A stretch of DNA of 14,140 nucleotides from Mariprofundaceae bacterium. GTDB taxonomy: Bacteria; Pseudomonadota; Zetaproteobacteria; Mariprofundales; J009. Every line of letters begins with the position of its first letter. Position 1 is the stretch's first letter. The position numbers and the translations under genes are program-made. Shown piece by piece: positions 1-7,536 of this stretch. Location of the stretch: positions 1 through 14,140 of the forward strand of contig WFMN01000273.1 of assembly GCA_015489095.1 (NCBI GenBank). Reading direction: 5' to 3'. The notes beneath the pieces were generated by a model. That model made no database searches and was not told the DNA's origin. It saw nothing but the letters and a program-made list of their open reading frames with translations.

Positions 1-2
1 AG

Positions 3-494
3 TTTCGCCATCTGCAACAGACGATCGCCGCCATGCGCGAATCACTCGAGCAGGCCGAGCTCGAGCAGCGCAAGCAGGTGGAGCGCGCCCACCTCGAGGC
101 GCAGAAGGAGATTGCGCAACTCAAACAGACCATTACCGCGCTGCGCGACGCACTGGAGGCCGGCGAGGTGGCGATGCAGCAAGCGGTGGAGGAGGCGCGC
201 CTGAAGGCACAGCAGGAGATCGTGCAGCTTAGGCAGACCATCGACCAGCAGCGGCAGGCGATGGATCAGATGCGGTTCGCTCACCTAGAGGCGCTAGAGG
301 ACGCCAAGGCGGCGGCCAACAAGATGCAGCAGCAGTTGCAGCAGGCACTGGTCGCGCAGCGCGAGCAGATGGAGCTGATGCGCGCCAACCACGAGGCGCG
401 GTTGGAACAGATGCGGGTGCAGTTCCGCAACGACCGCGGGCAACTGGAGGCGACGATTCAACAACTGCGCCTGCAACTGGATGGGGGGAGATAG
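3..494 (+). CDS. Coiled-coil repeat protein, 5' end outside window
   Basis: The reading frame is open from base 3, so the gene starts upstream; the ATG at 33 is only an internal methionine and already lies inside a repeat. The visible 163 residues are almost all Gln, Glu, Ala, Leu, Arg and Met, with no Pro or Cys and with Gly only at one internal site, near residue 136, and at the very end. This predicts one long alpha helix. A block of the form (Q/H)-L-x-x-T-I-x-x-x-R-x-x-(L/M)-(E/D) recurs five times exactly every 36 residues, and the protein ends three residues after the last block. No signal peptide, membrane segment or catalytic motif is visible. The stop codon (492-494) abuts the cyclase start, so the two are probably co-translated. 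A scaffold, filament or partner of the cyclase is possible, but the function is unknown. Coding status is well supported by the periodicity; the role is not. Confidence 0.8.
   Translation, partial: FRHLQQTIAAMRESLEQAELEQRKQVERAHLEAQKEIAQLKQTITALRDALEAGEVAMQQAVEEARLKAQQEIVQLRQTIDQQRQAMDQMRFAHLEALEDAKAAANKMQQQLQQALVAQREQMELMRANHEARLEQMRVQFRNDRGQLEATIQQLRLQLDGGR
9..482 (+). repeat. Five in-frame 108-base (36-residue) repeats
   Basis: The 14-residue core blocks lie at bases 9-50, 117-158, 225-266, 333-374 and 441-482, each 108 bases apart with no insertion or deletion. The conserved Arg codons are at 36, 144, 252, 360 and 468. The Leu/Met and the acidic residue closing each block keep the same register. 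The fourth copy is the most diverged, with Thr-Ile changed to Ala-Leu. The repeat is mainly visible at protein level, because the DNA copies have diverged. Confidence 0.8.
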
Positions 495-2795
495 ATGGCG
501 AGAACCACCAACAAAACAAGCGTCACACGCACGCCGGCTAGGCGGCAGACACAAAAAGAGCGCCTGCGGCAGATGGAGGTGCTGCTCAAGATCTCCTCGC
601 TGGTGTCGGCCAAGGAGTCGCTGGACGACATCCTAGAAACCCTGCTGCAGATCACCAATCAGGAGATCGGCGCCGAGCGCTCCTCGCTGTTCGTCCACGA
701 CGACCGCACCGGCGAGCTCTATTCACGGGTGGCGCAGGGCAACTACCGCCGTGAAATCCGCATCTTGGACACAACGGGCGTCGCCGGCCATGTCTTTCAA
801 ACCAACGAGGCGCTCATTGTCGATGACGCCTACAACAACGAGTTTTTCAACCCCGAAGTGGATCAGCAGACCAACTTTGAAACCCGCTCCATCCTCTGCG
901 TGCCGGTGCGCGACGGCAGCGGCAATATCCTAGGGGTGGCGCAGGCGCTCAACAAGATCGACGGCCCCTTTACCGAAGAGGACAAACACTATCTGGAGCT
1001 GATGACCTCGCAGGCGGCGCTGGCGCTGAAAAACTCGCAATTTGTCGAACGGATGGAGACCACGCGCAAGCAGGAGATGGAGTTTCTCGACTTGGTGAGC
1101 AAGCTGACCAGCGAGATCGACATCGGCGTGCTGCTGCAGAAGGTGATGACCGAGGCGCGGCGGATGCTCAACGCCGAACGCTCCACCCTGTTCATGAACG
1201 ACGAACAGACCAACGAGCTGTGGAGCGAAGTGGGCGAAGGGGAAAACAAGTCGGAGATCCGCTTCCCCAACCACCTCGGCATCGCCGGCGCGGTCTTCAC
1301 CTCCGGCGAAAGCGTGAACATCCCCTACGCCTACGCCGATCTGCGTTTCAACCCCGCCTTTGACCGCCAGACCGGCTTTTTCACCCGCTCCATCCTCTGC
1401 GTGCCGGTGGCCAACAAACAGGGCAAGGTGATCGGCGTCACCCAGGTGCTGAACAAACGCGGCGGCCCCTTCACCGAAGAGGACGAATCCCGGCTGCGGG
1501 CCTTCACCGCCCAGATCGCCATCGGCCTAGAAAACGCCAGCATGTTCAGCAATATCCAGCGCATCAAGAACTACAACGAAAGCATGCTGGAGTCGATGTC
1601 CAACGGGGTGTTGACCATCGATGATGGCGGCGAGATCGTCACCTGCAACAGCGCCGCCCTCTCCATTTTGAAGATGGAGCACCCCGATGAGCTGATCGGC
1701 AAGCCCAGCCAGGAGATCTTCTCCGGCAGCAACGGCTGGGTGCAGAAGCGGATCGCCCGCGTGATGCAGACCCGCGAGCAGGAGATCGCGATGGATCACG
1801 AGATCTACTTCGGCGGCGAGGAGATCTCGGTCAACATGACCATCCTCGATCTGGTATCCCCCGACGACGAAGATGACCTCGGCACCATGGTGATGATCGA
1901 GGATATCAGCGGCGAGAAACGGGTGCGGGCAACGATGGCGCGCTACATGGATCCCGGCATCGCCGACCAGATGCTGGCCGGCGGCGAGGATATCATGGGG
2001 GGAGCGAGCAAGGTGGCCACGGTGCTCTTCTCCGACATCCGCGGCTTCACCACCCTGACCGAGGCGCTGGGACCGCAGGGAACGGTGTCGCTGCTCAACG
2101 AATACTTCACCATCATGGTCGATATCCTGCAATCGGAGGAGGGGATGCTCGATAAGTTCATCGGCGACGCGATGATGGCCGCCTTCGGCCTGCCGGTGGC
2201 GCACGATGACGACGAAGACCGCGCCGTGCGCACCGCCATCAAGATGATTCGCCAGCTCGACCGGTGGAATGCGGAGCGGGAACGCGCCAACCTGATCCCG
2301 ATCCATATCGGCATCGGGCTCAACACCGACTCGGTGGTGTGCGGCAACATCGGCTCGCCCAAGCGGATGGACTACACCCTGATCGGCGACGGGGTCAACC
2401 TGGCCGCAAGGCTGGAGAGCGCCTGCAAGCAGTACGCGGCGCAGATCTTGGTCAGCGAGCACACCGTGGAGAAGCTGCGCGGCACCTACCGCCTGCGCGA
2501 CATCGACTCGGTGATCGTCAAGGGCAAAACCGAGCCGGTGGTGATCTACGAGGTACTGGACTACCACAGCGATGCGAGCTTCCCCAACCTGATGGAGGTG
2601 GTCAACTACTTCCGCGAGGGGCGCAGGCACTACCTCGCCCGCCACTGGCAGAAGGCGATCGACCATTTCAACAAGGCGCTGTCGCTCAATCCCGCGGACA
2701 AGCTCTCCCAAATCTACATCGACCGCTGCCATCTGATGCAGGAGAACCCGCCGGCGGAAGATTGGGACGGGGTATGGGTGATGCAATCCAAATGA
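495..2795 (+). CDS. Tandem-GAF/PAS class IIIb adenylate cyclase with C-terminal TPR-like tail
   Basis: A predicted cytoplasmic enzyme of 766 residues that makes cAMP from ATP. Domain order is GAF1 (about 45-180), GAF2 (about 205-350), PAS (about 360-470), cyclase catalytic domain (about 503-690) and a TPR-like helix pair (about 700-750). Catalytic signatures are complete: metal-binding Asp514 (FSDIRGF) and Asp558 (FIGDAM), purine-reading Lys554 and Thr628, and transition-state Asn635 and Arg639. The Lys/Thr pair is typical of class IIIb adenylate cyclases, a group known for bicarbonate-sensitive members. GAF2 has the full NKFDE cyclic-nucleotide motif (Asn320, Lys321, Phe326, Asp330, Glu331); GAF1 has the same residues except Lys164 in place of the final Glu. 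The order and the C-terminal tail match Anabaena CyaB1, which is stimulated by cAMP through its GAF domains. The ATG directly follows the upstream stop and has a GGGGGGAG tract just before it. There are no membrane segments. Identity is strong; the ligand of the GAF domains is inferred. Confidence 0.93.
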   Translation: MARTTNKTSVTRTPARRQTQKERLRQMEVLLKISSLVSAKESLDDILETLLQITNQEIGAERSSLFVHDDRTGELYSRVAQGNYRREIRILDTTGVAGHVFQTNEALIVDDAYNNEFFNPEVDQQTNFETRSILCVPVRDGSGNILGVAQALNKIDGPFTEEDKHYLELMTSQAALALKNSQFVERMETTRKQEMEFLDLVSKLTSEIDIGVLLQKVMTEARRMLNAERSTLFMNDEQTNELWSEVGEGENKSEIRFPNHLGIAGAVFTSGESVNIPYAYADLRFNPAFDRQTGFFTRSILCVPVANKQGKVIGVTQVLNKRGGPFTEEDESRLRAFTAQIAIGLENASMFSNIQRIKNYNESMLESMSNGVLTIDDGGEIVTCNSAALSILKMEHPDELIGKPSQEIFSGSNGWVQKRIARVMQTREQEIAMDHEIYFGGEEISVNMTILDLVSPDDEDDLGTMVMIEDISGEKRVRATMARYMDPGIADQMLAGGEDIMGGASKVATVLFSDIRGFTTLTEALGPQGTVSLLNEYFTIMVDILQSEEGMLDKFIGDAMMAAFGLPVAHDDDEDRAVRTAIKMIRQLDRWNAERERANLIPIHIGIGLNTDSVVCGNIGSPKRMDYTLIGDGVNLAARLESACKQYAAQILVSEHTVEKLRGTYRLRDIDSVIVKGKTEPVVIYEVLDYHSDASFPNLMEVVNYFREGRRHYLARHWQKAIDHFNKALSLNPADKLSQIYIDRCHLMQENPPAEDWDGVWVMQSK

Positions 2796-4024
2796 GACGA
2801 TACGCCACGCTCTTCATCGCCGCGCTGCTGTTCTGCTGGTCGCCCGCGGCCGATGCCGCCTATGCGACGGATCGCCACCCGCCGGCGCTGAATACCGACA
2901 CCGACATGCTGGCCGGCTTCTCCGCCCACGAGATCCGCGCCATGCGCGACGAGGCGCGCCGTGTCTATACCGATCGGCGCTGGCGGGCGGTGGCGGAGCG
3001 CTCCCGCCTCTACCGCTACCGCATCCTGCGCGTCCTGCAGCAGCGCTGGGCGCCGGCGGCGCTGCAGCTGATTCCGGTGGCGGAGTCGGGCTACAGCCCC
3101 TACGCCCTCTCCCCCGCGGGAGCCACCGGCCTGTGGCAGTTGATGCCCAGCACGGCGCGCGAGTGGGGCGCGGGCTCCCGCCACGGCGTCAACGGCCGCC
3201 GCCATGTGGTGATCAGCACCGAAACCGCCGTGCGCTACCTGCTGATGATGCACGACAGCTTCGATTCGTGGCCCTTGGCGATCGCCGGATACCACATGGG
3301 GCCCTACGGCCTCGCCAGACGGCTCAAGCAGCGGCCGTGGCGCCCCTCCCAAGGGGTCAACGCCATGCCGGTTCCGGCCACCACCCGCGCCTATGTGCGT
3401 ACCGTGCTGGGGTTGATCAGCCTGTGGCAGGATGGGGAGTTGCGCTTCCCCGAGCCGGAGGTCACCTCGGAGGTGGTGCTGTCGCCACCGCTGGATCTAG
3501 ACCAACTGGCGCGCTGGATCGGCGTGAAAAGCCGCGATATCTTCGCCATGAACCCGGGGCTGGATTACCGCAACTACTATGTCAACGAAATCCATCTGAC
3601 GCTGCCGCTGAAACAGGCGATGCGGGCGGATCATCAGAGCCGCCGTTTTCGCCCCCGCATGTTGACCATCGCGGTGCAGAAGGGCGATTCGCTGTGGAGC
3701 ATCGCCCAGCGCTGCGGCACCACGGTCGCCCACATCCGCCGCATGAACCCCTCCCTGGGCAAGTGGCTGCATACGGGGCAACAACTGCTGGTGCCGGCCA
3801 ACGACTACCACCACGCCGTCGCTCGGCACAACCCACTGCTGAGGCGCCACAGCCGGCGCGTCCACTACCGGGTCAAGCGGGGCGACACCCTGTGGCAGAT
3901 CGCCCGCCGTTACGGCTCCTCGGTTCGTGCCATCCGCCGCCTCAACCGCATGTCGAGCCGCTGGACCATCCGCCCCGGCGACTGGCTGTGGATCAAAGCC
4001 CGCCACCGCGTGGGACGCACATGA
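2792..4024 (+). CDS. mltD: MltD-like membrane-bound lytic murein transglycosylase with LysM domains
   Basis: A 410-residue exported enzyme predicted to cleave the MurNAc-GlcNAc bond of peptidoglycan with formation of 1,6-anhydroMurNAc. An N-terminal signal peptide ends near Ala-Asp-Ala (21-23). The SLT-type domain (about 85-215) has the catalytic Glu98 in PVAESGY, then SPAGATGLWQLMPST and the AGYHMGP segment, as in MltD. Two clear LysM peptidoglycan-binding modules follow at about 291-335 and 357-402, and a weaker LysM-like stretch lies at about 233-273. Unlike E. coli MltD there is no lipobox, so it may be periplasmic or held by an uncleaved signal. The chosen ATG overlaps the cyclase stop as ATGA. 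An in-frame ATG at 2774 would add six residues before the same signal peptide and sits closer to a G-rich tract, so the exact start is uncertain. The last codons overlap the next gene. Confidence 0.9.
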   Translation: MRRYATLFIAALLFCWSPAADAAYATDRHPPALNTDTDMLAGFSAHEIRAMRDEARRVYTDRRWRAVAERSRLYRYRILRVLQQRWAPAALQLIPVAESGYSPYALSPAGATGLWQLMPSTAREWGAGSRHGVNGRRHVVISTETAVRYLLMMHDSFDSWPLAIAGYHMGPYGLARRLKQRPWRPSQGVNAMPVPATTRAYVRTVLGLISLWQDGELRFPEPEVTSEVVLSPPLDLDQLARWIGVKSRDIFAMNPGLDYRNYYVNEIHLTLPLKQAMRADHQSRRFRPRMLTIAVQKGDSLWSIAQRCGTTVAHIRRMNPSLGKWLHTGQQLLVPANDYHHAVARHNPLLRRHSRRVHYRVKRGDTLWQIARRYGSSVRAIRRLNRMSSRWTIRPGDWLWIKARHRVGRT

Positions 4025-5685
4025 CCCGCGCCGCGTGGCTGGTCGCCTGCCTGCTGCTGGCCGCTTGTTCGTCCAGCAATGCCCCCTCCAGCCCATCGCG
4101 CACGGCCACGGGGACGACGCCACAAGCCACTACCGCGGGCAAGCCGGCCGTTGGCGACCGGCTGATCTCCGCCAGCAGCGGCGACGCCAGCAACCTGATC
4201 CCGATGATCGCCGGCGACGCCGCCAGCCATGACATCGCCGACCAACTCTACCTGCCCCTGCTCAAATACGATGCCAACCTCGATCTGGTGGGGCAGTTGG
4301 CCGCATCGTGGCGGGTCTCCGACAACAACCTCGCCATCACCTTCCACCTCCGCCCCGGCCTGAAGTGGAGCGACGGCGAGCCCTTCACCAGCGCCGACTG
4401 CCTCTTCACCCTCAAGCTGATCCAAGATGACCACACCCAAAGCCCCTACAAATCGGACTACGCCCGCGTCACCAGCGCCGAGGCACCGGATCCGCTCACC
4501 TTCGTCGTCCACTACCGCCGCGCCTACTCGCCGGCGCTCACCTCGTGGGCGCAGTTGGCCATCCTGCCCAAACATATCTTCGCCGGCGTGGACATCATGC
4601 ACACCGATCTCGCGCGCCACCCCAAGGCGACCATCGGCCCCTACCGCCTGAAGGCGTGGCAGCCGCAGCAGTCGATCACCCTGCGGCGCAACCCCGACTA
4701 TTTCGATGGCAAGGTGTGGATCGCCGAGCGGGTCACGCGGGTGATCCCCGACGCCGCCACCCAGTTTCTGGAGCTGACAGCAGGCCATCTCGACGAGATG
4801 GGGCTGACGCCGATCCAGTACCAGCGCCTCTTTGCCAACAACGCCCGGCTGAAAGCCGAATACAAGCGCTACCGCTACCTGAGCTTCGGCTACACCTACC
4901 TCGGTTTCAACCTCAAACGGCCGCTGTTCGCCGACCGCCGCGTGCGGCAGGCGATGGCCTACGCCATCGATCGCCAGGAGCTGGTCGATGGGGTGCTGAT
5001 GGGGCTGGGCAAGGTGATCGCCACCCCCTACAAGCCCGGCACCTACTGGGTCAACCGCAAGCTGAAGCCGCGCCCGTTCGACCCCGCCAAGGCCAAGGCG
5101 CTGCTGGCCGCGGCCGGCTGGCGCGACAGCGATGGCGACGGGGTGGTCGATCGGGACGGCAAACCGCTGGCGTTCACCATCCTCACCAACAACGGCAACC
5201 AGCAGCGCGCCGATGCCGCCACCATCATCCAGCAGCGGCTCAAGGCGGTCGGCATCGCGGTCAAGGTGCAGTTGGTGGAGTGGTCGGCGTTCATCGAAAA
5301 CTTCATCAACAAGCGGAGGTTTGACGCCGTCATCCTGGGTTGGTCGCTCTCGCCCGAGCCCGATCAATACAGCCTGTGGCACTCCTCCCAGACCGGCGCG
5401 CGGCAGTTCAACTTTCTCTCCTACCACAACGATCTGGTGGATGCCGCGCTGGTCGCCGCCACCCGCACCTTCGACCGCAAGCAGCGCAAGCGGTTCTACG
5501 ATCAGGTGCAGCAGGAGCTCTACGACGATGTGCCGGTGGTCTATCTCTTCGCGCCCGAATCGACCCCCGCCATCCACCGCCGCATCCACGGCATCAAGCC
5601 CGCTCCGGCGGGTATCGGCTACAACAGCGAGCACTGGTTCGTGCCGAAGGAACTGCAGAAGTACCGCACCGTGATCGCCCCCTGA
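4021..5685 (+). CDS. Lipoprotein solute-binding protein of the DppA/OppA family (SBP_bac_5)
   Basis: A 554-residue extracytoplasmic binding protein, predicted to bind peptides or a similar solute for an ABC importer. The signal sequence ends in a lipobox, LLLAAC, with Cys16 as the lipid-attachment residue. Ser17 in the +2 position would favour outer-membrane sorting if the usual Lol rule applies. A Ser/Thr/Pro/Ala-rich linker runs to about residue 45, followed by the family body with features such as LRPGLKWSDGEPFTSAD and PLLKYD near the N-terminal lobe and RVRQAMAYAIDRQELV in the middle. A DSDGDGVVDRDG loop (369-380) resembles calcium-binding loops and is common in this family. The start is the ATG overlapping the transglycosylase stop (ATGA). 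No permease or ATPase gene for it is present in the window. The position beside a murein hydrolase suggests cell-wall peptides (MppA-like) as a substrate, but this is inference. Confidence 0.9.
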   Translation: MTRAAWLVACLLLAACSSSNAPSSPSRTATGTTPQATTAGKPAVGDRLISASSGDASNLIPMIAGDAASHDIADQLYLPLLKYDANLDLVGQLAASWRVSDNNLAITFHLRPGLKWSDGEPFTSADCLFTLKLIQDDHTQSPYKSDYARVTSAEAPDPLTFVVHYRRAYSPALTSWAQLAILPKHIFAGVDIMHTDLARHPKATIGPYRLKAWQPQQSITLRRNPDYFDGKVWIAERVTRVIPDAATQFLELTAGHLDEMGLTPIQYQRLFANNARLKAEYKRYRYLSFGYTYLGFNLKRPLFADRRVRQAMAYAIDRQELVDGVLMGLGKVIATPYKPGTYWVNRKLKPRPFDPAKAKALLAAAGWRDSDGDGVVDRDGKPLAFTILTNNGNQQRADAATIIQQRLKAVGIAVKVQLVEWSAFIENFINKRRFDAVILGWSLSPEPDQYSLWHSSQTGARQFNFLSYHNDLVDAALVAATRTFDRKQRKRFYDQVQQELYDDVPVVYLFAPESTPAIHRRIHGIKPAPAGIGYNSEHWFVPKELQKYRTVIAP

Positions 5686-6605
5686 TGGCCACGCATGACG
5701 ACCACGGACGGCTGATGCGCTACGCCACCTACGCGTCGGCGACGGTGGCGGCCACACTGATTCTGCTCAAGGCGGTAGCCTGGGTCTATACCGACTCCGT
5801 CAGCCTGCTGGCCACGCTAATGGACTCCTGCCTCGATGCCCTGGCCTCGCTGCTCAACCTGCTGGCGGTGCGCCACGCCCTCTCCCCCGCCGATCGTGAG
5901 CACCGCTTCGGCCACGGCAAGGCGGAGGCGCTGTCGGGGCTGGGGCAGTCGATGTTCATCGCCGGTTCGGCGCTCTTCCTCGTGCTGGAATCGCTGCGCA
6001 GGCTGTGGTCGCCACACCCGCTGGAGATGGCGACGGTCGGGGTGGCGGTAATGGCGGTGTCGATCCTGCTGACACTGCTGCTGGTCGGTTACCAGCGCAT
6101 GGTGGTACAGCAAACCGGCTCCACCGCCATCCGCGCCGACTCGCTCCACTACCGTACCGACCTGCTGATCAACCTCGGCGTGCTGATCTCGCTGCTGCTG
6201 AGCCAATACCTGTGGCCGGGGGTCGATGCGCTGGTGGCGCTGGGAATCGTCGGCTTCCTGCTGCACAGCGTGTGGGAGATCATCCGCAACGCGTTGGACG
6301 ACCTGATGGATCACGAGCTATCCAGCGATGCGCGTGACAGCATCAAAAAGGTGGTGCGCGACCACCCGCGGGTGAAGGGAATGCACGACCTGCGCACGCG
6401 GCGCTCCGGGCTGACCACCTTCATCCAACTCCACTTGGAGCTGGATGACCACTTGACCCTGTTTGAGGCGCACGCCATCTCCGATGAGGTGGAGGCGCGG
6501 CTGCGGCAGCTCTTCCCGCAGGCGGAGATTCTCATCCACGAAGACCCCGCCAGCCTGATGGAGGAGCCTACCGGATTGCAGGAGCAGATTCACCATGAAG
6601 CGTAA
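5685..6605 (+). CDS. fieF: FieF-like cation diffusion facilitator (metal/proton antiporter)
   Basis: A 306-residue inner-membrane exporter predicted to move divalent metal (iron, zinc or similar) out of the cytoplasm in exchange for protons. Six hydrophobic segments occupy about residues 12-205 and a cytoplasmic metallochaperone-like domain about 210-290. The transport-site residues of FieF/YiiP are present: Asp47 and Asp51 in the MDSCLDALAS segment, and His155 and Asp159 in ADSLHYRTDLL. Other hallmarks are FGHGKAEAL, HDLRTRRSG and IHEDP, the last two contributing cytoplasmic metal sites in the family. Length equals E. coli FieF (300) within a few residues. The start ATG overlaps the previous stop as TGATG; no independent ribosome-binding site is seen, so coupling is likely. 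The 3' end overlaps the next gene by 11 bases. Which metal it prefers cannot be read from the sequence. Confidence 0.95.
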   Translation: MATHDDHGRLMRYATYASATVAATLILLKAVAWVYTDSVSLLATLMDSCLDALASLLNLLAVRHALSPADREHRFGHGKAEALSGLGQSMFIAGSALFLVLESLRRLWSPHPLEMATVGVAVMAVSILLTLLLVGYQRMVVQQTGSTAIRADSLHYRTDLLINLGVLISLLLSQYLWPGVDALVALGIVGFLLHSVWEIIRNALDDLMDHELSSDARDSIKKVVRDHPRVKGMHDLRTRRSGLTTFIQLHLELDDHLTLFEAHAISDEVEARLRQLFPQAEILIHEDPASLMEEPTGLQEQIHHEA

Positions 6606-7536
6606 CCCTTGGCCGTGGATCGGGATCGTCGCCGGGCTGTTGCTCGCAACGATCCCCGCTTTGGCGCGGGAGGCGATGCAACAGCAGCGCCTAACTGTCC
6701 ACTACCTGCCGGTCAGCGAGGCGGAAGCACTGGTCAGCAGCGTCCTCTCCGACCGTGGCACGGTGGTGGCGCTCACCTCCCGTCGGCTGTTGATTGTCCG
6801 CGACGACGCCGCCCACCTGAAGAAGGCCAAGCAGCAGTTGGCGCAATTTGACCGCCCGCCCGAGCAATACCGCATTACATTGGCGCTGGTGGAATCTTCA
6901 CGGGTCACCACCCAATCACTCCAAGCGGCGGCCTCCCTGCCCGGCGACTGGTTGCAACTGCGGGGGAGCGAGCGCACCAGCCACTACCACGGCAACCAGT
7001 CGTGGTCACTGCTGTTGCAGGCCGGCAGCGAGGGGATGATCTCAGTGGGAGAGATCCAGCCCTATCGGCAGAAAATCCGCGCCTGGCTGGCGGGATACGG
7101 CCTGTTGGAGCAGGAGTCGGTCAATCTGGTGACACTGCGCGCCGGATTCTTCGTACGCATGCAGCCCGCGGGCAACGATCGGGTGGAGCTCGATCTGATG
7201 CCGTGGCTATCGCGCAGCCAGCCGGGGATGCCCGCCAACGCCAAGCCTGAACTGCTGATCGGCCTCGGCACGGTGGGCAACATCAACCAGAGACCGGGAG
7301 CAACCGATCCGCAGCTCAGGCTCAACGCCGCCCCGCGGCTTGCCATGCCCAAACCGGTGCGGATCGCGAGCGCCGCCACCCACCTCACCGTCAAGGTGGG
7401 GGAGGCCGTGGATCTTCTCGCCGATCACGGCGAATCTAGGCTGTTGACCCGCACCCTGCTCGGGCGCCACAGCAGCTCGGGCGATCAAACCATGGTGCTG
7501 CGGCTGCGGGTGGAGCCCGCGACAGTGGAACGCTAG
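6595..7536 (+). CDS. Exported protein resembling a secretin periplasmic region, no obvious pore domain
   Basis: A 313-residue protein with a signal peptide cleaved near Ala-Leu-Ala (22-24). Residues about 32-90 look like a secretin N-domain (NolW-like fold): the VHYLPVSEAEALVSSVLSDRG segment, a strand-rich RRLLIVRDDA stretch, then LAQFDRPPEQ, which is how secretins enter the next subdomain. The middle contains LLLQAGSEGMISVGEIQPY and RAGFFVRMQP, and the end has short beta-strand-like segments reminiscent of the start of a secretin beta-domain. The protein is much shorter than secretins (usually 400-700 residues) and I do not see the conserved gate or C-terminal membrane-lip motif. An AGGAG (about 6580) precedes the ATG, which overlaps fieF by 11 bases. 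No other secretion-system gene is nearby. Function is unknown; it could be a periplasmic adaptor or a degenerate secretin relative. Confidence 0.75.
   Translation: MKRNPWPWIGIVAGLLLATIPALAREAMQQQRLTVHYLPVSEAEALVSSVLSDRGTVVALTSRRLLIVRDDAAHLKKAKQQLAQFDRPPEQYRITLALVESSRVTTQSLQAAASLPGDWLQLRGSERTSHYHGNQSWSLLLQAGSEGMISVGEIQPYRQKIRAWLAGYGLLEQESVNLVTLRAGFFVRMQPAGNDRVELDLMPWLSRSQPGMPANAKPELLIGLGTVGNINQRPGATDPQLRLNAAPRLAMPKPVRIASAATHLTVKVGEAVDLLADHGESRLLTRTLLGRHSSSGDQTMVLRLRVEPATVER

Noticed and set aside
1527..2786. 419-codon open frame antisense to the cyclase
   Set aside because: It is a GC-rich shadow of the cyclase catalytic domain, whose residues are all intact on the plus strand.
2264..2791. 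Upstream extension of the transglycosylase frame into the cyclase
   Set aside because: The extra residues are a low-complexity out-of-frame reading of the cyclase. The signal peptide starts at 2792 (or six residues earlier).
3133..4020. Long N-terminal extension of the binding-protein frame
   Set aside because: It would bury the lipoprotein signal in the middle of the protein and overlaps the transglycosylase fully.
5340..5684. N-terminal extension of the FieF frame
   Set aside because: Composition is that of a shadow frame; FieF length and the TGATG coupling fit the start at 5685.
3910..5757. 615-codon open frame on the minus strand, antisense to the binding-protein gene
   Set aside because: It crosses several gene boundaries, has no family signature, and mirrors the codon pattern of the GC-rich genes opposite. 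The plus-strand frame has a lipobox and clear family motifs.
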